DNA from: Paralimibaculum aggregatum
Lineage (GTDB): Bacteria > Pseudomonadota > Alphaproteobacteria > Rhodobacterales > Rhodobacteraceae
Assembly: GCF_030270585.1 (NCBI RefSeq)
Contig: NZ_BSYI01000023.1
Coordinates: 1 to 64,000 of the forward strand
Reading direction: 5' to 3'
DNA: 64,000 nt
Part shown: piece after piece, positions 25,821 through 34,335 of the stretch
Numbering within the stretch: the stretch's first letter is position 1
Layout of the letters: every line of letters starts with the position of its first letter
The notes under the pieces: model-generated
Seen by the model: only the letters and a program-made list of their open reading frames with translations
Database searches by the model: none
Told to the model about the DNA's origin: nothing
Translations under genes and position numbers: made by a program

Positions 25821-27554
25821 ATGAACCTGTTTGCCGAGATGAAGATCCTCGTGGAGGAGAGCCTGTCCGCGCTGGCCGCCGAGGGCGTGCTGCCGGCGGG
25901 GCTCGAGCTTGCCAATGTCGCCGTCGAGCCGCCGCGCGACCCCGCGCATGGCGACATGGCGACCAATGCCGCGATGGTGCTGGCCAAGCCGGCGGGGCTG
26001 AAGCCGCGCGCCATCGCCGAGCCGCTGGCCGACCGCCTCGCCGCCGATCCGCGGGTCGCCGAGGCCAGCGTGGCCGGGCCGGGCTTCATCAACCTGCGCC
26101 TCGCGGCGTCCGCCTGGCAGGGGGTGCTGGCCGCGGCGCTGGCCGATCCGGAGGGGTTCGGGCGTTCCGGCATGGGGCAGGGCGAGACGGTCAACGTGGA
26201 GTATGTCTCGGCCAACCCCACCGGGCCGCTGCATGTCGGGCACACCCGCGGCGCGGTGTTCGGCGATGCGCTGGCGCGGCTGCTGGCCTTCGCCGGCTAC
26301 GATGTCACGAAGGAATACTACATCAACGACGGCGGCGCGCAGGTCGACGTGCTCGCCCGCTCGGCCTATCTGCGCTATTGCCAGGCCAATGGCGAGGCGG
26401 TGGACATCCCCGACGGGCTCTATCCCGGCCATTACCTGATCGCGGTCGGCGAGAAGCTGAAGGCGCGCCATGGCGACAGCCTGATGGGCCTGCCGGAGGA
26501 GCGCTGGCTGCCGGAGGTGCGCGAGTTCGCCATCGGGGCGATGATGGAGACGATCCGCGCGGACCTTGCCGCGCTCGGCGTCGAGATGGACCGCTTCTTC
26601 TCCGAGCGCGCGCTCTACAACACCGGCCGGATCGAGGCGGCGCTGGCGGCGCTGGAGGAGAAGGGGCTGATCTATGTCGGCCAGCTCGAGCCGCCCAAGG
26701 GCCGCGCGCCGGAGGACTGGGAGGCGCGGCCGCAGACCCTCTTCAAGGCCACCGAGTTCGGCGACGATACCGACCGGCCGCTGAAGAAGTCCGACGGCAG
26801 CTGGACCTATTTCGCCCCGGACATCGCCTATCACTACGACAAGGTGAGCCGCGGCTACGGCCAGCTCATCAACGTCTTCGGCGCCGACCACGGCGGCTAT
26901 GTCAAGCGGCTCAAGGCGGCGGTGGCGGCGCTCTCGGGCGGCACCGTGCCGCTCGACATCAAGCTGATCCAGCTGGTCAAGCTGTTCAAGGATGGTGAGC
27001 CCTACAAGATGTCGAAGCGGGCCGGCACCTTCGTGACGCTGCGCGACCTGATCGACGAGGTCGGCGCGGACGTGGTGCGCTTCGTCATGCTGACGCGCAA
27101 GAACGACGCGGCGCTAGATTTCGATTTCGCCAAGGCGCTGGAACAGTCGCGCGAAAACCCGGTCTGGTACGTGCAGTATGCCCATGCCCGGGTGCATTCG
27201 GTGGCGGCGCGGGCGGCCGAGGCCGGCATCGCGGAGGGTGATTCGCCCGATCTCGCGCTGCTGGAGGACCCCTCCGAGCTCGCCCTGGCGCGCAAGCTCG
27301 GCGAGTTTCCGCGCATGGTCGAGGCCGCGGCGCTGGCCCATGAGCCGCACCGGGTGGCGTTCTATCTCTATGACCTCGCGTCCGAATTCCATGCCCACTG
27401 GAACCGCGGGCAGGACCGGCCGGAGCTGCGCATGCTGCGCGAGGACGCGCCCGAGCTGACCCGCGCCCGGCTGGCGCTGGCACGCGCCGTGGCCGTTGTG
27501 ATTTCTGCCGGTCTTGGTATCCTAGGCGTGACCCCGATGACCGAGCTGACATAA
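25821..27554 (+). CDS. argS: Arginyl-tRNA synthetase
   Basis: 577-residue class I aminoacyl-tRNA synthetase charging tRNA-Arg. It has the N-terminal Add-1 domain, the HIGH-type motif HVGH at 138-141 in [19 protein letters not shown] at about 396-400, and a DALR anticodon-binding C-terminus ([13 protein letters not shown]). GGAGGG lies 5 nt before ATG 25821. It heads a run of plus-strand genes kept together in Rhodobacterales. Confidence 0.98.
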   Translation: MNLFAEMKILVEESLSALAAEGVLPAGLELANVAVEPPRDPAHGDMATNAAMVLAKPAGLKPRAIAEPLADRLAADPRVAEASVAGPGFINLRLAASAWQGVLAAALADPEGFGRSGMGQGETVNVEYVSANPTGPLHVGHTRGAVFGDALARLLAFAGYDVTKEYYINDGGAQVDVLARSAYLRYCQANGEAVDIPDGLYPGHYLIAVGEKLKARHGDSLMGLPEERWLPEVREFAIGAMMETIRADLAALGVEMDRFFSERALYNTGRIEAALAALEEKGLIYVGQLEPPKGRAPEDWEARPQTLFKATEFGDDTDRPLKKSDGSWTYFAPDIAYHYDKVSRGYGQLINVFGADHGGYVKRLKAAVAALSGGTVPLDIKLIQLVKLFKDGEPYKMSKRAGTFVTLRDLIDEVGADVVRFVMLTRKNDAALDFDFAKALEQSRENPVWYVQYAHARVHSVAARAAEAGIAEGDSPDLALLEDPSELALARKLGEFPRMVEAAALAHEPHRVAFYLYDLASEFHAHWNRGQDRPELRMLREDAPELTRARLALARAVAVVISAGLGILGVTPMTELT

Positions 27555-27627
27555 GCGCGAATGCGCAGATGACGGGGTTCGAGCAGGACGAGCCCCAAGA
27601 TAAGGGGTCAACACAGGTGGTGGCCCG

Positions 27628-28650
27628 ATGCGCGACGAGAACGATGAGTTCGCAGGCGCGGGGTTCGCGACGGAAGCCGAGATGGTGCCGTCGCGGCCGC
27701 GTCGCATGGCGTCCATGTGGATAGGTGCGGGACTCGCGGTCGCGGTGCTGGGCGGGCTGGGCTACTGGCTCTACGATCTCGGCACGCGCGAGACCGCGGA
27801 GATTCCGGTGGTGGCGGCGGCGGCCGGCCCGATCAAGAGCGTGCCGGAGGCCGAGGGCAGTAAGGTGCGCCATCGCGACATCGACAGCTTCGACCTTGCC
27901 GAGGCGGATACCGGCGAGGACACCGGCAGCGATGCCACCACCGGCTTCGCGCCGACGCCCGGGCCGCTGACCGAGGAGGACATCTCGCTGCGCGACCTCG
28001 AGGACATCCTCGGCGTGCCGACCCCGAGTTCCGCCAGCGCCAGCGATGCGCTCGGCTTCGCGCCGGCGCCCGCCCCGGCGCCGGCCGTGCCGCTGATCGC
28101 GCCGGACGGCACCGAGGCCCCGGCGCCGCGCCCGGGCAGCGCCGGTGCGGAGATCGCCCGCCGCTCCGACGAGACCGAGAGCGCGCTGCGCAGCCGTGCC
28201 GTGCCGATCCCGGAGCCGGCGCCCTCGGCCCGCGCGGTGCCCGAGCCTGCGCCCGAGCCGGCGCTCGAGGATACCGGCGCCCCGGCCCCCACGGTGAGCC
28301 CGATGGCCCGCCCGCGTCCGAACAACCTGCCCGAGCGGGTGGCGGCGGCGCAGCGCCAGGCGATCGAGGATGTCGCCTCGCTGCGCGACGAGGCGGCACG
28401 CTCGCCGTTCCAGATCCAGCTCGGCGCCTATAAGAGCGAGGACGAGGTGAAGAGCGACTGGCGCCGCATCGCCTCCGCCAACACCGACCTGCTGAACAAC
28501 CGCGCGCTGGCGGTGCAGACCACCCGCTCCGGCGGGCGGACATGGTATCGCCTCCGCGTCGGGCCCTTCGCCAGCCTGACCGAGGCGGCGAGCATCTGCG
28601 AGGCGCTCCGCGCGCGCGACCAGGCCTGCATCCCCGCGGAAAACCGCTGA
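27628..28650 (+). CDS. SPOR-domain membrane protein
   Basis: 340 residues: a short cytoplasmic N-terminus, one transmembrane helix (about 30-50), a long Pro/Ala/Glu-rich periplasmic linker, and a C-terminal SPOR domain (about 250-335; FQIQLGAYKSEDEVKSDW, RTWYRLRVGPF). SPOR domains bind denuded glycan strands at the division septum. It lies between argS and nagZ, with the nagZ ATG 1 nt after its stop, which links it to wall recycling. Confidence 0.92.
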   Translation: MRDENDEFAGAGFATEAEMVPSRPRRMASMWIGAGLAVAVLGGLGYWLYDLGTRETAEIPVVAAAAGPIKSVPEAEGSKVRHRDIDSFDLAEADTGEDTGSDATTGFAPTPGPLTEEDISLRDLEDILGVPTPSSASASDALGFAPAPAPAPAVPLIAPDGTEAPAPRPGSAGAEIARRSDETESALRSRAVPIPEPAPSARAVPEPAPEPALEDTGAPAPTVSPMARPRPNNLPERVAAAQRQAIEDVASLRDEAARSPFQIQLGAYKSEDEVKSDWRRIASANTDLLNNRALAVQTTRSGGRTWYRLRVGPFASLTEAASICEALRARDQACIPAENR

Positions 28651-28651
28651 G

Positions 28652-29668
28652 ATGGGCGCGCAGGGGGCCGCTTCGGCGGCGATCTACGGGCTCTCGGGCC
28701 TCCGGCTGACCGATGCCGAACGCGCCTTCCTCGCGGCGGCGCAGCCCTGGGGGCTGATCCTCTTCGCCCGGAATGTCGCGGCGCCGGACCAGGTGCGCGC
28801 GCTGCTGGCGGAGGCGCGTGCCGCCTGCGGGCGCCATGTCCCGGTCTTCATCGATCAGGAGGGCGGGCGCGTCGCGCGGCTGCGCCCGCCGCACTGGCGC
28901 GCCTGGGGCCCGCCGGCGGCGGAGGGCCCCGGCCCGGCCGGGCGCGAGCGGCTCGGGCTGCGCATGCGGCTGATCGCGGCGGAGCTCGCGGCCCTCGGGA
29001 TCGACGGCAACTGCGCGCCGATGCTGGATCTCGCCGCGCCGGGGGCGCACGAGATCGTCAGCTCCCGCGTGCTGGCCGACAGCCCGGAGGAGATCGCGGC
29101 GCGCGGGCTGATCGTGGCGGAGGCGCTGCTGGCCGGCGGCGTGCTGCCGGTGATCAAGCATATCCCCGGCCACGGCCGGGCGCGGGCCGACAGCCATGCC
29201 GAGCTGCCGGTGGTGGCGGCGCCCCGCGCCGCGCTGGAGGCGGATTTCGCCCCCTTCCGCGCGCTTGCCGGGCTGCCGCTCGCGATGACGGCGCATGTGG
29301 TCTACACCGCCATCGACCCGGCGCTGCCGGCGACCCTCTCGCCCGCCTGCATCCGGCTGATCCGCGAGGAGATCGGCTTCGCCGGCGCGCTGATGTCCGA
29401 CGATATCGGCATGGCGGCGCTTTCCGGGGCGATGGGCGAGCGGGCTGCGGCGGCGCTGGCCGCGGGCTGCGACCTGGTGCTCCACTGCAGCGGCGAGATG
29501 GACGAGATGCGGGCGGTCGCGGCGGCGGTGCCGCGGCTCTCCGGCGAAGCGCTGGCGCGGGTGCAGGCGGCGGAGGCGGCGCGGCGCGCGCCCGAACCCT
29601 TCGACATCGCCGCCGCCGAGGCCCGCCATGCCGCGCTCGGCGAGGCGATCCGGGGGGCCGCGGCATGA
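28652..29668 (+). CDS. nagZ: Beta-N-acetylhexosaminidase
   Basis: 338-residue glycoside hydrolase family 3 enzyme of cytoplasmic peptidoglycan recycling, which removes GlcNAc from anhydro-muropeptides. KHIPGHGRARADSHAELP (from about 168) carries the NagZ-specific flexible loop His/Asp, and LMSDDIGMAAL has the nucleophile Asp. FIDQEGGRVARL is the substrate-binding Asp region. It has no signal peptide. It overlaps scpA by ATGA. Confidence 0.95.
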   Translation: MGAQGAASAAIYGLSGLRLTDAERAFLAAAQPWGLILFARNVAAPDQVRALLAEARAACGRHVPVFIDQEGGRVARLRPPHWRAWGPPAAEGPGPAGRERLGLRMRLIAAELAALGIDGNCAPMLDLAAPGAHEIVSSRVLADSPEEIAARGLIVAEALLAGGVLPVIKHIPGHGRARADSHAELPVVAAPRAALEADFAPFRALAGLPLAMTAHVVYTAIDPALPATLSPACIRLIREEIGFAGALMSDDIGMAALSGAMGERAAAALAAGCDLVLHCSGEMDEMRAVAAAVPRLSGEALARVQAAEAARRAPEPFDIAAAEARHAALGEAIRGAAA

Positions 29669-30492
29669 CCCCCTTCGACGAACGGAACGCCGCGGCCGAG
29701 GCGGCGCCCGAGGCGCCGGCCGAGACCGCCCCCGGCCCGGATGCCATGGTGGTCGATGTCGAGGGCTTCGAGGGCCCGCTCGACATGCTGCTGGCGCTGG
29801 CGCGGGTGCAGAAGGTCGATCTGCGGCGGATCTCGGTGCTGCGGCTGGCGGAGCAGTATCTCGCCTTCGTCGAGGGCGCGCGGCTGCGCCGGATCGAGCT
29901 CGCGGCCGACTATCTCGTGATGGCGGCCTGGCTCGCCTATCTGAAATCACGCCTGCTGCTGCCGCCGGAGCCGGGCGGCGAGGAGCCCTCGGGCGAGGAG
30001 CTGGCCGCGCGGCTCGCGGCCCGGCTCGAGCGGCTCGATGCCATGCGCAAGGCGGCGGCGCAGCTGATGGCGCGCGACCTGCTGGGGCAGGATCGCTTCG
30101 TGCGCGGCCAGACCGAGGTGCTCTCGCTGCGCAAGAAGATCCTCTGGCAGGCCGGGCTGGCCGACCTGCTGCGCGCCTATTCCCGGGTCAAGGCGCGGGA
30201 CGATTACCGCCCGCTGGCGCTGGCCCGGCCGGATGTGGTGGCGATCGACGCGGCGCTGGCGCGGCTCCGGCGCGGGCTCGGCAGCACGCCGGACTGGCGC
30301 GAGCTCTCGGCCTGGCTGCCGGGCACCTGGAGCGCCAGCCCGGAGCGACGCCGCTCGGCGATCGCCTCGAGCTTCGTCGCGGCGCTGGAGCTGGTGCGCG
30401 AGGGCGCGGCCGAGATCCACCAGGAGCGAAGCTTCGCGCCGATCCTGCTGCGCGCGCGGCGGCCGGAGCCGGCCGGGGAGGGCGGCTCGTGA
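29665..30492 (+). CDS. scpA: Segregation and condensation protein A
   Basis: 275-residue kleisin subunit of the SMC-ScpAB condensin. EGFEGPLDMLLALARVQKVDL is the N-terminal motif that contacts the SMC neck, and the C-terminal winged helix region is at about 195-265. The start ATG overlaps the nagZ stop and its own stop overlaps the scpB GTG (GTGA), so nagZ-scpA-scpB are translated together. Confidence 0.95.
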   Translation: MTPFDERNAAAEAAPEAPAETAPGPDAMVVDVEGFEGPLDMLLALARVQKVDLRRISVLRLAEQYLAFVEGARLRRIELAADYLVMAAWLAYLKSRLLLPPEPGGEEPSGEELAARLAARLERLDAMRKAAAQLMARDLLGQDRFVRGQTEVLSLRKKILWQAGLADLLRAYSRVKARDDYRPLALARPDVVAIDAALARLRRGLGSTPDWRELSAWLPGTWSASPERRRSAIASSFVAALELVREGAAEIHQERSFAPILLRARRPEPAGEGGS

Positions 30493-31163
30493 TCGAGGAC
30501 GACGCAGCCGGGGCGCCGCGCCCGGCGCCGCAGCCCGCCCAGACCGAGGCCGACCCGGCGCGGCCGATGGATGCGCTCTTCGCCGCGCCGCCCGAGGCCG
30601 AGCAGGCCCGCATGGTCGAGGCGGTGCTCTTCGCCAGCGCCGATCCGCTGACGGTGAAGGAGATCGCCGAGCGCCTGCCGCATGGTTCCGACGTGCCGGC
30701 GGCGCTGGCGCGGCTCGCCGAGCACTATGCCCCGCGCGGGGTGCAGCTGATGCGCATCGGCGATGCCTGGGCCTTCCGCACGGCCCCCGATCTCGGCTTC
30801 CTGATGGCGCGCGAGGCGGTGGAGACGCGCAAGCTCTCCCGCGCCGCGGTGGAGACGCTGGCGATCATCGCCTATCACCAGCCGGTGACGCGGGCCGAGA
30901 TCGAGGAGATCCGCGGCGTCGCGGTCTCGCGCGGCACGCTCGACCTGCTGCTGGAGCTTGACTGGATCAAGCTCGGCCCGCGGCGCGAGAGCCCGGGGCG
31001 GCCGGCCACCTTCGTCACCACGCGCGCGTTTCTCGACCATTTCGGGCTGGAGAGCGCGAAGGACCTGCCGGGGCTCGCGGAGCTGCGCGCGGCGGGCCTC
31101 GTGGGGGCGGCGCCGGAGCTGGCCGCCGGCGCACCGCGTCCGGGCGAGGCGGCCGACGGCTGA
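30489..31163 (+). CDS. scpB: Segregation and condensation protein B
   Basis: 224 residues. A GTG start at 30489 overlaps the scpA stop, with GGAGGG just upstream. Two winged-helix domains are recognisable, including VEAVLFASADPLTVKEIAE and AIIAYHQPVTRAEIEEIRGV. ScpB dimers bind ScpA in condensin. An extended N-terminal tail (about 40 residues) and a short low-complexity C-terminal tail are unlike compact homologues. Confidence 0.95.
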   Translation: MIEDDAAGAPRPAPQPAQTEADPARPMDALFAAPPEAEQARMVEAVLFASADPLTVKEIAERLPHGSDVPAALARLAEHYAPRGVQLMRIGDAWAFRTAPDLGFLMAREAVETRKLSRAAVETLAIIAYHQPVTRAEIEEIRGVAVSRGTLDLLLELDWIKLGPRRESPGRPATFVTTRAFLDHFGLESAKDLPGLAELRAAGLVGAAPELAAGAPRPGEAADG

Positions 31164-31268
31164 GGGAGCGAAGGGCGGGGGCGTTCCGCGGGGCCGTGCC
31201 GCCGCGCGTGGGCGTTGACCCGAGGTGCGGCAGGGCGTTCACTCGGGGATCCTGTCCCGGAGGCCCCG

Positions 31269-32447
31269 ATGCCCGACGCGCCGCCCGTTCCCGCCTTCCC
31301 GCCCGAGGACTATGCCGACAGGCTCGCCCGCCTGCGTGCCGCGATGGCGGCGGCGGGGCTCGACGCCCTGGTGGTGGCGGTGCCGGAGAACATCTGCTGG
31401 CTCACCGGGCTCGACCACTGGGGCTTCTTCGCCTGCCACATGCTGCTGGTCCCGCGCGAGGGCGAGATGCTGCTGGTGGCCCGCGCCATGGAGCGGATCA
31501 CCGTCGCCGCGCAGGTGCTGAATGCCGGCTTCCGCGGCCATGCCGACGGCGAGGATCCGGCGCTGCACGCCGCCGAGGGGCTGACCGAACTGGGGCTGGC
31601 GGAGGCGCGGCTCGGGATCGAGCTCGCCAGTCTCTTCCTCACGCCGCGCATCGCCGACAGCCTGCGGGCGCGTCTGCCGCGGGCGGCCTGGGCGGATGCA
31701 TCGGGCATGATCGAGCGGCTGCGCCGGGTGCAGTCGCCGGCCGAGCAGGCCCATACCCGTGCCGCGGCGCGGGCGGCCGCTGCCGGCACCGCGGCGGCCA
31801 TCGCGGCGCTGCGGGTCGGCGGCTCCGACCGCGAGGCCGCCGCCGAATGCCACCGCGCGATGATCCTGGCGGGCAGCGAGTATCCGGGCTTCGGCCCCTT
31901 CATCCGGCCATCGGCGCGGCTCGGCGAGGAGCACACCACCTGGCGTGGCGAGCGCTTCCGGCGCGGCGATGCGGTGTTCCTCGAGGTGGCGGGGTCGGTC
32001 GCGCGCTACCAGGCGCCGATGGGCCGGCTGGTCTATCTCGGCGAGGGCCCGCCGGGGCTGGACCGCTCGGCGGCGCTGGCGGCGGAGGGGATGGCGGCGA
32101 TCGTGGCGGCGCTGCGTCCCGGCGCGACGGCCGGCGCGGTCTATGCCGCCTGGCACGCGGTGGCGGCGGCGGCCGGGCTCGATCGCTATCACCGGCATCA
32201 TTGCGGCTATCTGGTGGGGCTCGGCTTCCCGCCGAGCTGGACCGGCGGCGCCGGCGTCACCGGGCTGGCGCCGGGCTCGGAGCTGGTGCTCGAGGCGGGC
32301 ATGGCGGTGCATGCGCATTCCTGGTTCACCGGCATGGGAGAGGGCACCGGGCTCGCGGACTTCTTCATCTCCGACTGCGTGCTGATCGGGGAGACCGGCG
32401 CCGAGGTGCTGACCGGTGACGCACCGGTGACGCCCCTCGTGGGCTGA
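31269..32447 (+). CDS. M24-fold hydrolase, creatinase/ectoine hydrolase (DoeA)-like
   Basis: 392 residues with a creatinase N-terminal domain and a pita-bread M24 catalytic domain. The metal ligands of true aminopeptidases appear replaced: the Asp-Asp pair region reads EVAGSVARYQAPMGR, the first Glu region reads AVHAHSWF, and the last reads FFISDCV. The catalytic-type His is kept in HHCGYLVGLGFPP. This pattern fits the metal-independent creatinase/DoeA group, acting on C-N bonds of small compounds. No doeB or ectoine genes are adjacent, so the substrate is open. GGAGG precedes ATG 31269. Confidence 0.72.
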   Translation: MPDAPPVPAFPPEDYADRLARLRAAMAAAGLDALVVAVPENICWLTGLDHWGFFACHMLLVPREGEMLLVARAMERITVAAQVLNAGFRGHADGEDPALHAAEGLTELGLAEARLGIELASLFLTPRIADSLRARLPRAAWADASGMIERLRRVQSPAEQAHTRAAARAAAAGTAAAIAALRVGGSDREAAAECHRAMILAGSEYPGFGPFIRPSARLGEEHTTWRGERFRRGDAVFLEVAGSVARYQAPMGRLVYLGEGPPGLDRSAALAAEGMAAIVAALRPGATAGAVYAAWHAVAAAAGLDRYHRHHCGYLVGLGFPPSWTGGAGVTGLAPGSELVLEAGMAVHAHSWFTGMGEGTGLADFFISDCVLIGETGAEVLTGDAPVTPLVG

Positions 32448-32599
32448 GCCGGAAGGCAGCACGCGGCAGCGGCCCGCACGGCGCTGCGACGAACGCTCGG
32501 TGGGGAGCCCTCCCGGCGAGGCGCGATCAGCGCCAGCGGCCGGTGAGCTGGCTTCGTGCCCTTCTGGTTCCGGTCCAGGTCTCGCCTGTCGCAGTGCAT

Positions 32600-32996
32600 C
32601 TGCATCCGGATCGATTGCGCCATCGGTCGGGCCGGGATTGTCACGGGCAGGAGGGGCGGCGGGCGCCGCCGGCCGGAGAGATGTCGAGCAATCTGTCGGA
32701 GTAGCCGGCGCGGGGGGCAGCATGGCCCTAGCTGCGCAGCACGACTGCTGCCCGCAGCAGCTCCAGCACGGGTGCAAGGAGCTGGCCGAGCCGGTCGTGT
32801 CGCCTCGGCGGATGCGGATCAGCCCGCTTTCCTCACCGTCGAGCATGCGCAGCCCGAGCCGCTCCGGCGGGGATGGCCGCCGGGGCGACCGAAGCTCGTC
32901 GATGTGGCGCGTGCCTATGGCTGGACGATCCGCATCGCCCCAGACATCGATCCGGACATCCTGCAGCGCCTAGTATGCACACTGGAGGAGGTGTGA
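32600..32996 (+). pseudogene. IS66 tnpA remnant
   Basis: ALAAQHDCCPQQLQ (from 32722) matches the helix-turn-helix end of IS66 TnpA (typically RHGVCPQQLFTWRRE). The C-terminal WTIRIAPDIDPDILQRL (to 32993) matches the TnpA tail. The two pieces are in different frames, so the gene is broken. Its stop overlaps the tnpB GTG as GTGA, as in intact IS66 elements. Confidence 0.7.
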
Positions 32997-33288
32997 TCGA
33001 GCTCGGCCCGGCGTGCGGGTCTTTCTCGCCCGCGGCCCAACCGAAATACGCACAGGGATCGGCGGGCTCGCGATGGGCAAGAGGCGCTGAAGCAGCCCCC
33101 TGCCCGAGTCGGTGGCTACGCACAGGGGTCGGTGTGGCTGCCGGCTAGAGCTGCGCGGCCTCTGCCTCAAATCCAGAATCCTCGACCTCGGCCGCTTCCC
33201 GTGGCCGTCGCCGGCAGCTGCCACGGTGCGGCACACGCCGGCGCAGCTCGCGATGTTCTGGAAGGGGATTGCTTGGCGCCTGTCATGA
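32993..33288 (+). pseudogene. IS66 tnpB remnant
   Basis: It opens with GTG and VIELGP. A one-base loss near 33010 shifts to GVRVFLARGPTEIRTGIGGLA, the TnpB N-terminal motif (normally GVRVFLACG-TDMRKGFDGLA). A stop occurs at 33088. The C-terminal GRFPWPSPAAATVRHTPAQL and FWKGIAWR (33151-33288) again match TnpB in another frame. Confidence 0.8.
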
Positions 33289-33319
33289 TGGAGTTCCCCG
33301 TCCGAGCGCGCGACATGCA

Positions 33320-34230
33320 TCTCATATTGGCTCAGAAGACAACGCTTCGATCAGGGTATGCGCTTTGGGAGACCCGGAGAATGGAGATCCGCCTAGACGG
33401 GCCGCCTGGCCGCGTAGGTGGATCGCTGATCGAGGCTTTGCGGTCCCATGTACTCGCCTCTGGCCGACTGATTGGAGACGAAGGACTGCTGCCCGTGTCG
33501 GGCCGGGACCAGGGCAAAGGGACACGGGGCGGTCGAGGAGCCATGTGCATGCCGCCTGGCCCGGGGTTACGCCGCGCCCCCCGCCGCTCGCAACCTCTGC
33601 AGTTCTGAATGGAAGGGCGGGCACCCGCGCGGATATCGCACCGGATTCCGCGGCGTGCACCATGCCGACGGCCATGACGGCTTCAACGACCTCAGCCGCG
33701 CGACTACGCGGGGCGTGGCGCCGCGAAATGCCGAAGCCGGCTGCTGGGCGCATGTTCTCCGATCCATTGGCAAGCGGGCCGTTTCCGATTGCGGAGGCGG
33801 CGCTCCAGCGCATTGGAGCTCTCCACGACCTCGAAAGGCGTATCCGCGGACAGCCCGCGCGGATCGACGAAGGGCGCGCCAGGCGGGGGCGGGGCCGCCC
33901 CGTCTGCACTCCGGGCAGGCCCGGGGGCGAGCTGGCCAGGCTGCAGGGAAAGATGGCCACCGTTGAGGCAATTCGCTGCGCGCCCACATGGTGGTCGGTG
34001 CTCGAACGATACCCCGCGGAGGAGGCGTCGAGATCGTCGGCAATGGCGCCGAGCGGGCAATCCGGCCGGTCACCCTTGGCCGCAAGATCCGGTTCTTCGC
34101 TGGCTCGGACATGGCCGGCGAACGGGGTGCCGGCACCCTCTCCCTCGACGGGACCGCCAAGCGCAACGGCCTCGCGGCCTAGCTGTACGATGTCCTCACC
34201 CGCACCGACGACCTGCTCCCCCGGAACTTA
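33320..34230 (+). pseudogene. IS66 tnpC transposase remnant, N-terminally deleted and frameshifted
   Basis: Fragments appear in order but in different frames: IEALRSHVLASGRL then DEGLLPVSGRDQGKG (33430-33530), GFRGVHHADGHDGFNDL and CWAHV (33640-33755), SDPLASGPFPIAEAALQRIGAL then DLERRIRGQP (33760-33860), NGAERAIRPVTLGRK and FFAGSDMAGERGAG (34035-34140), and a DDLLPRN ending near 34228. These match the DDE-type catalytic part and C-terminus of IS66 TnpC. The first part of the protein is missing. Confidence 0.82.
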
Positions 34231-34335
34231 GCCGTGAACCGCCAGGCTCACCCTCCGAACGCTGCCGATCAGGCGCGGCCGGAGGCGGCGCTATCGGAGC
34301 CACCCACGGCCGGTCCGGGCGTCCCCGCCGGGCGA

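Larger units (their letters stand above)
32600..34230 (+). mobile_element. Decayed IS66-family element with remnants of tnpA, tnpB and tnpC
   Basis: Three adjoining pseudogenes in the IS66 order cover about 1.6 kb, well short of the roughly 2.5 kb of an intact element. The DNA is less GC-rich than its surroundings. Each gene carries frameshifts, and tnpC lacks its N-terminal part. I could not define terminal inverted repeats or a target duplication. It lies between the M24 hydrolase and the peptide-utilisation operon. Confidence 0.8.
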
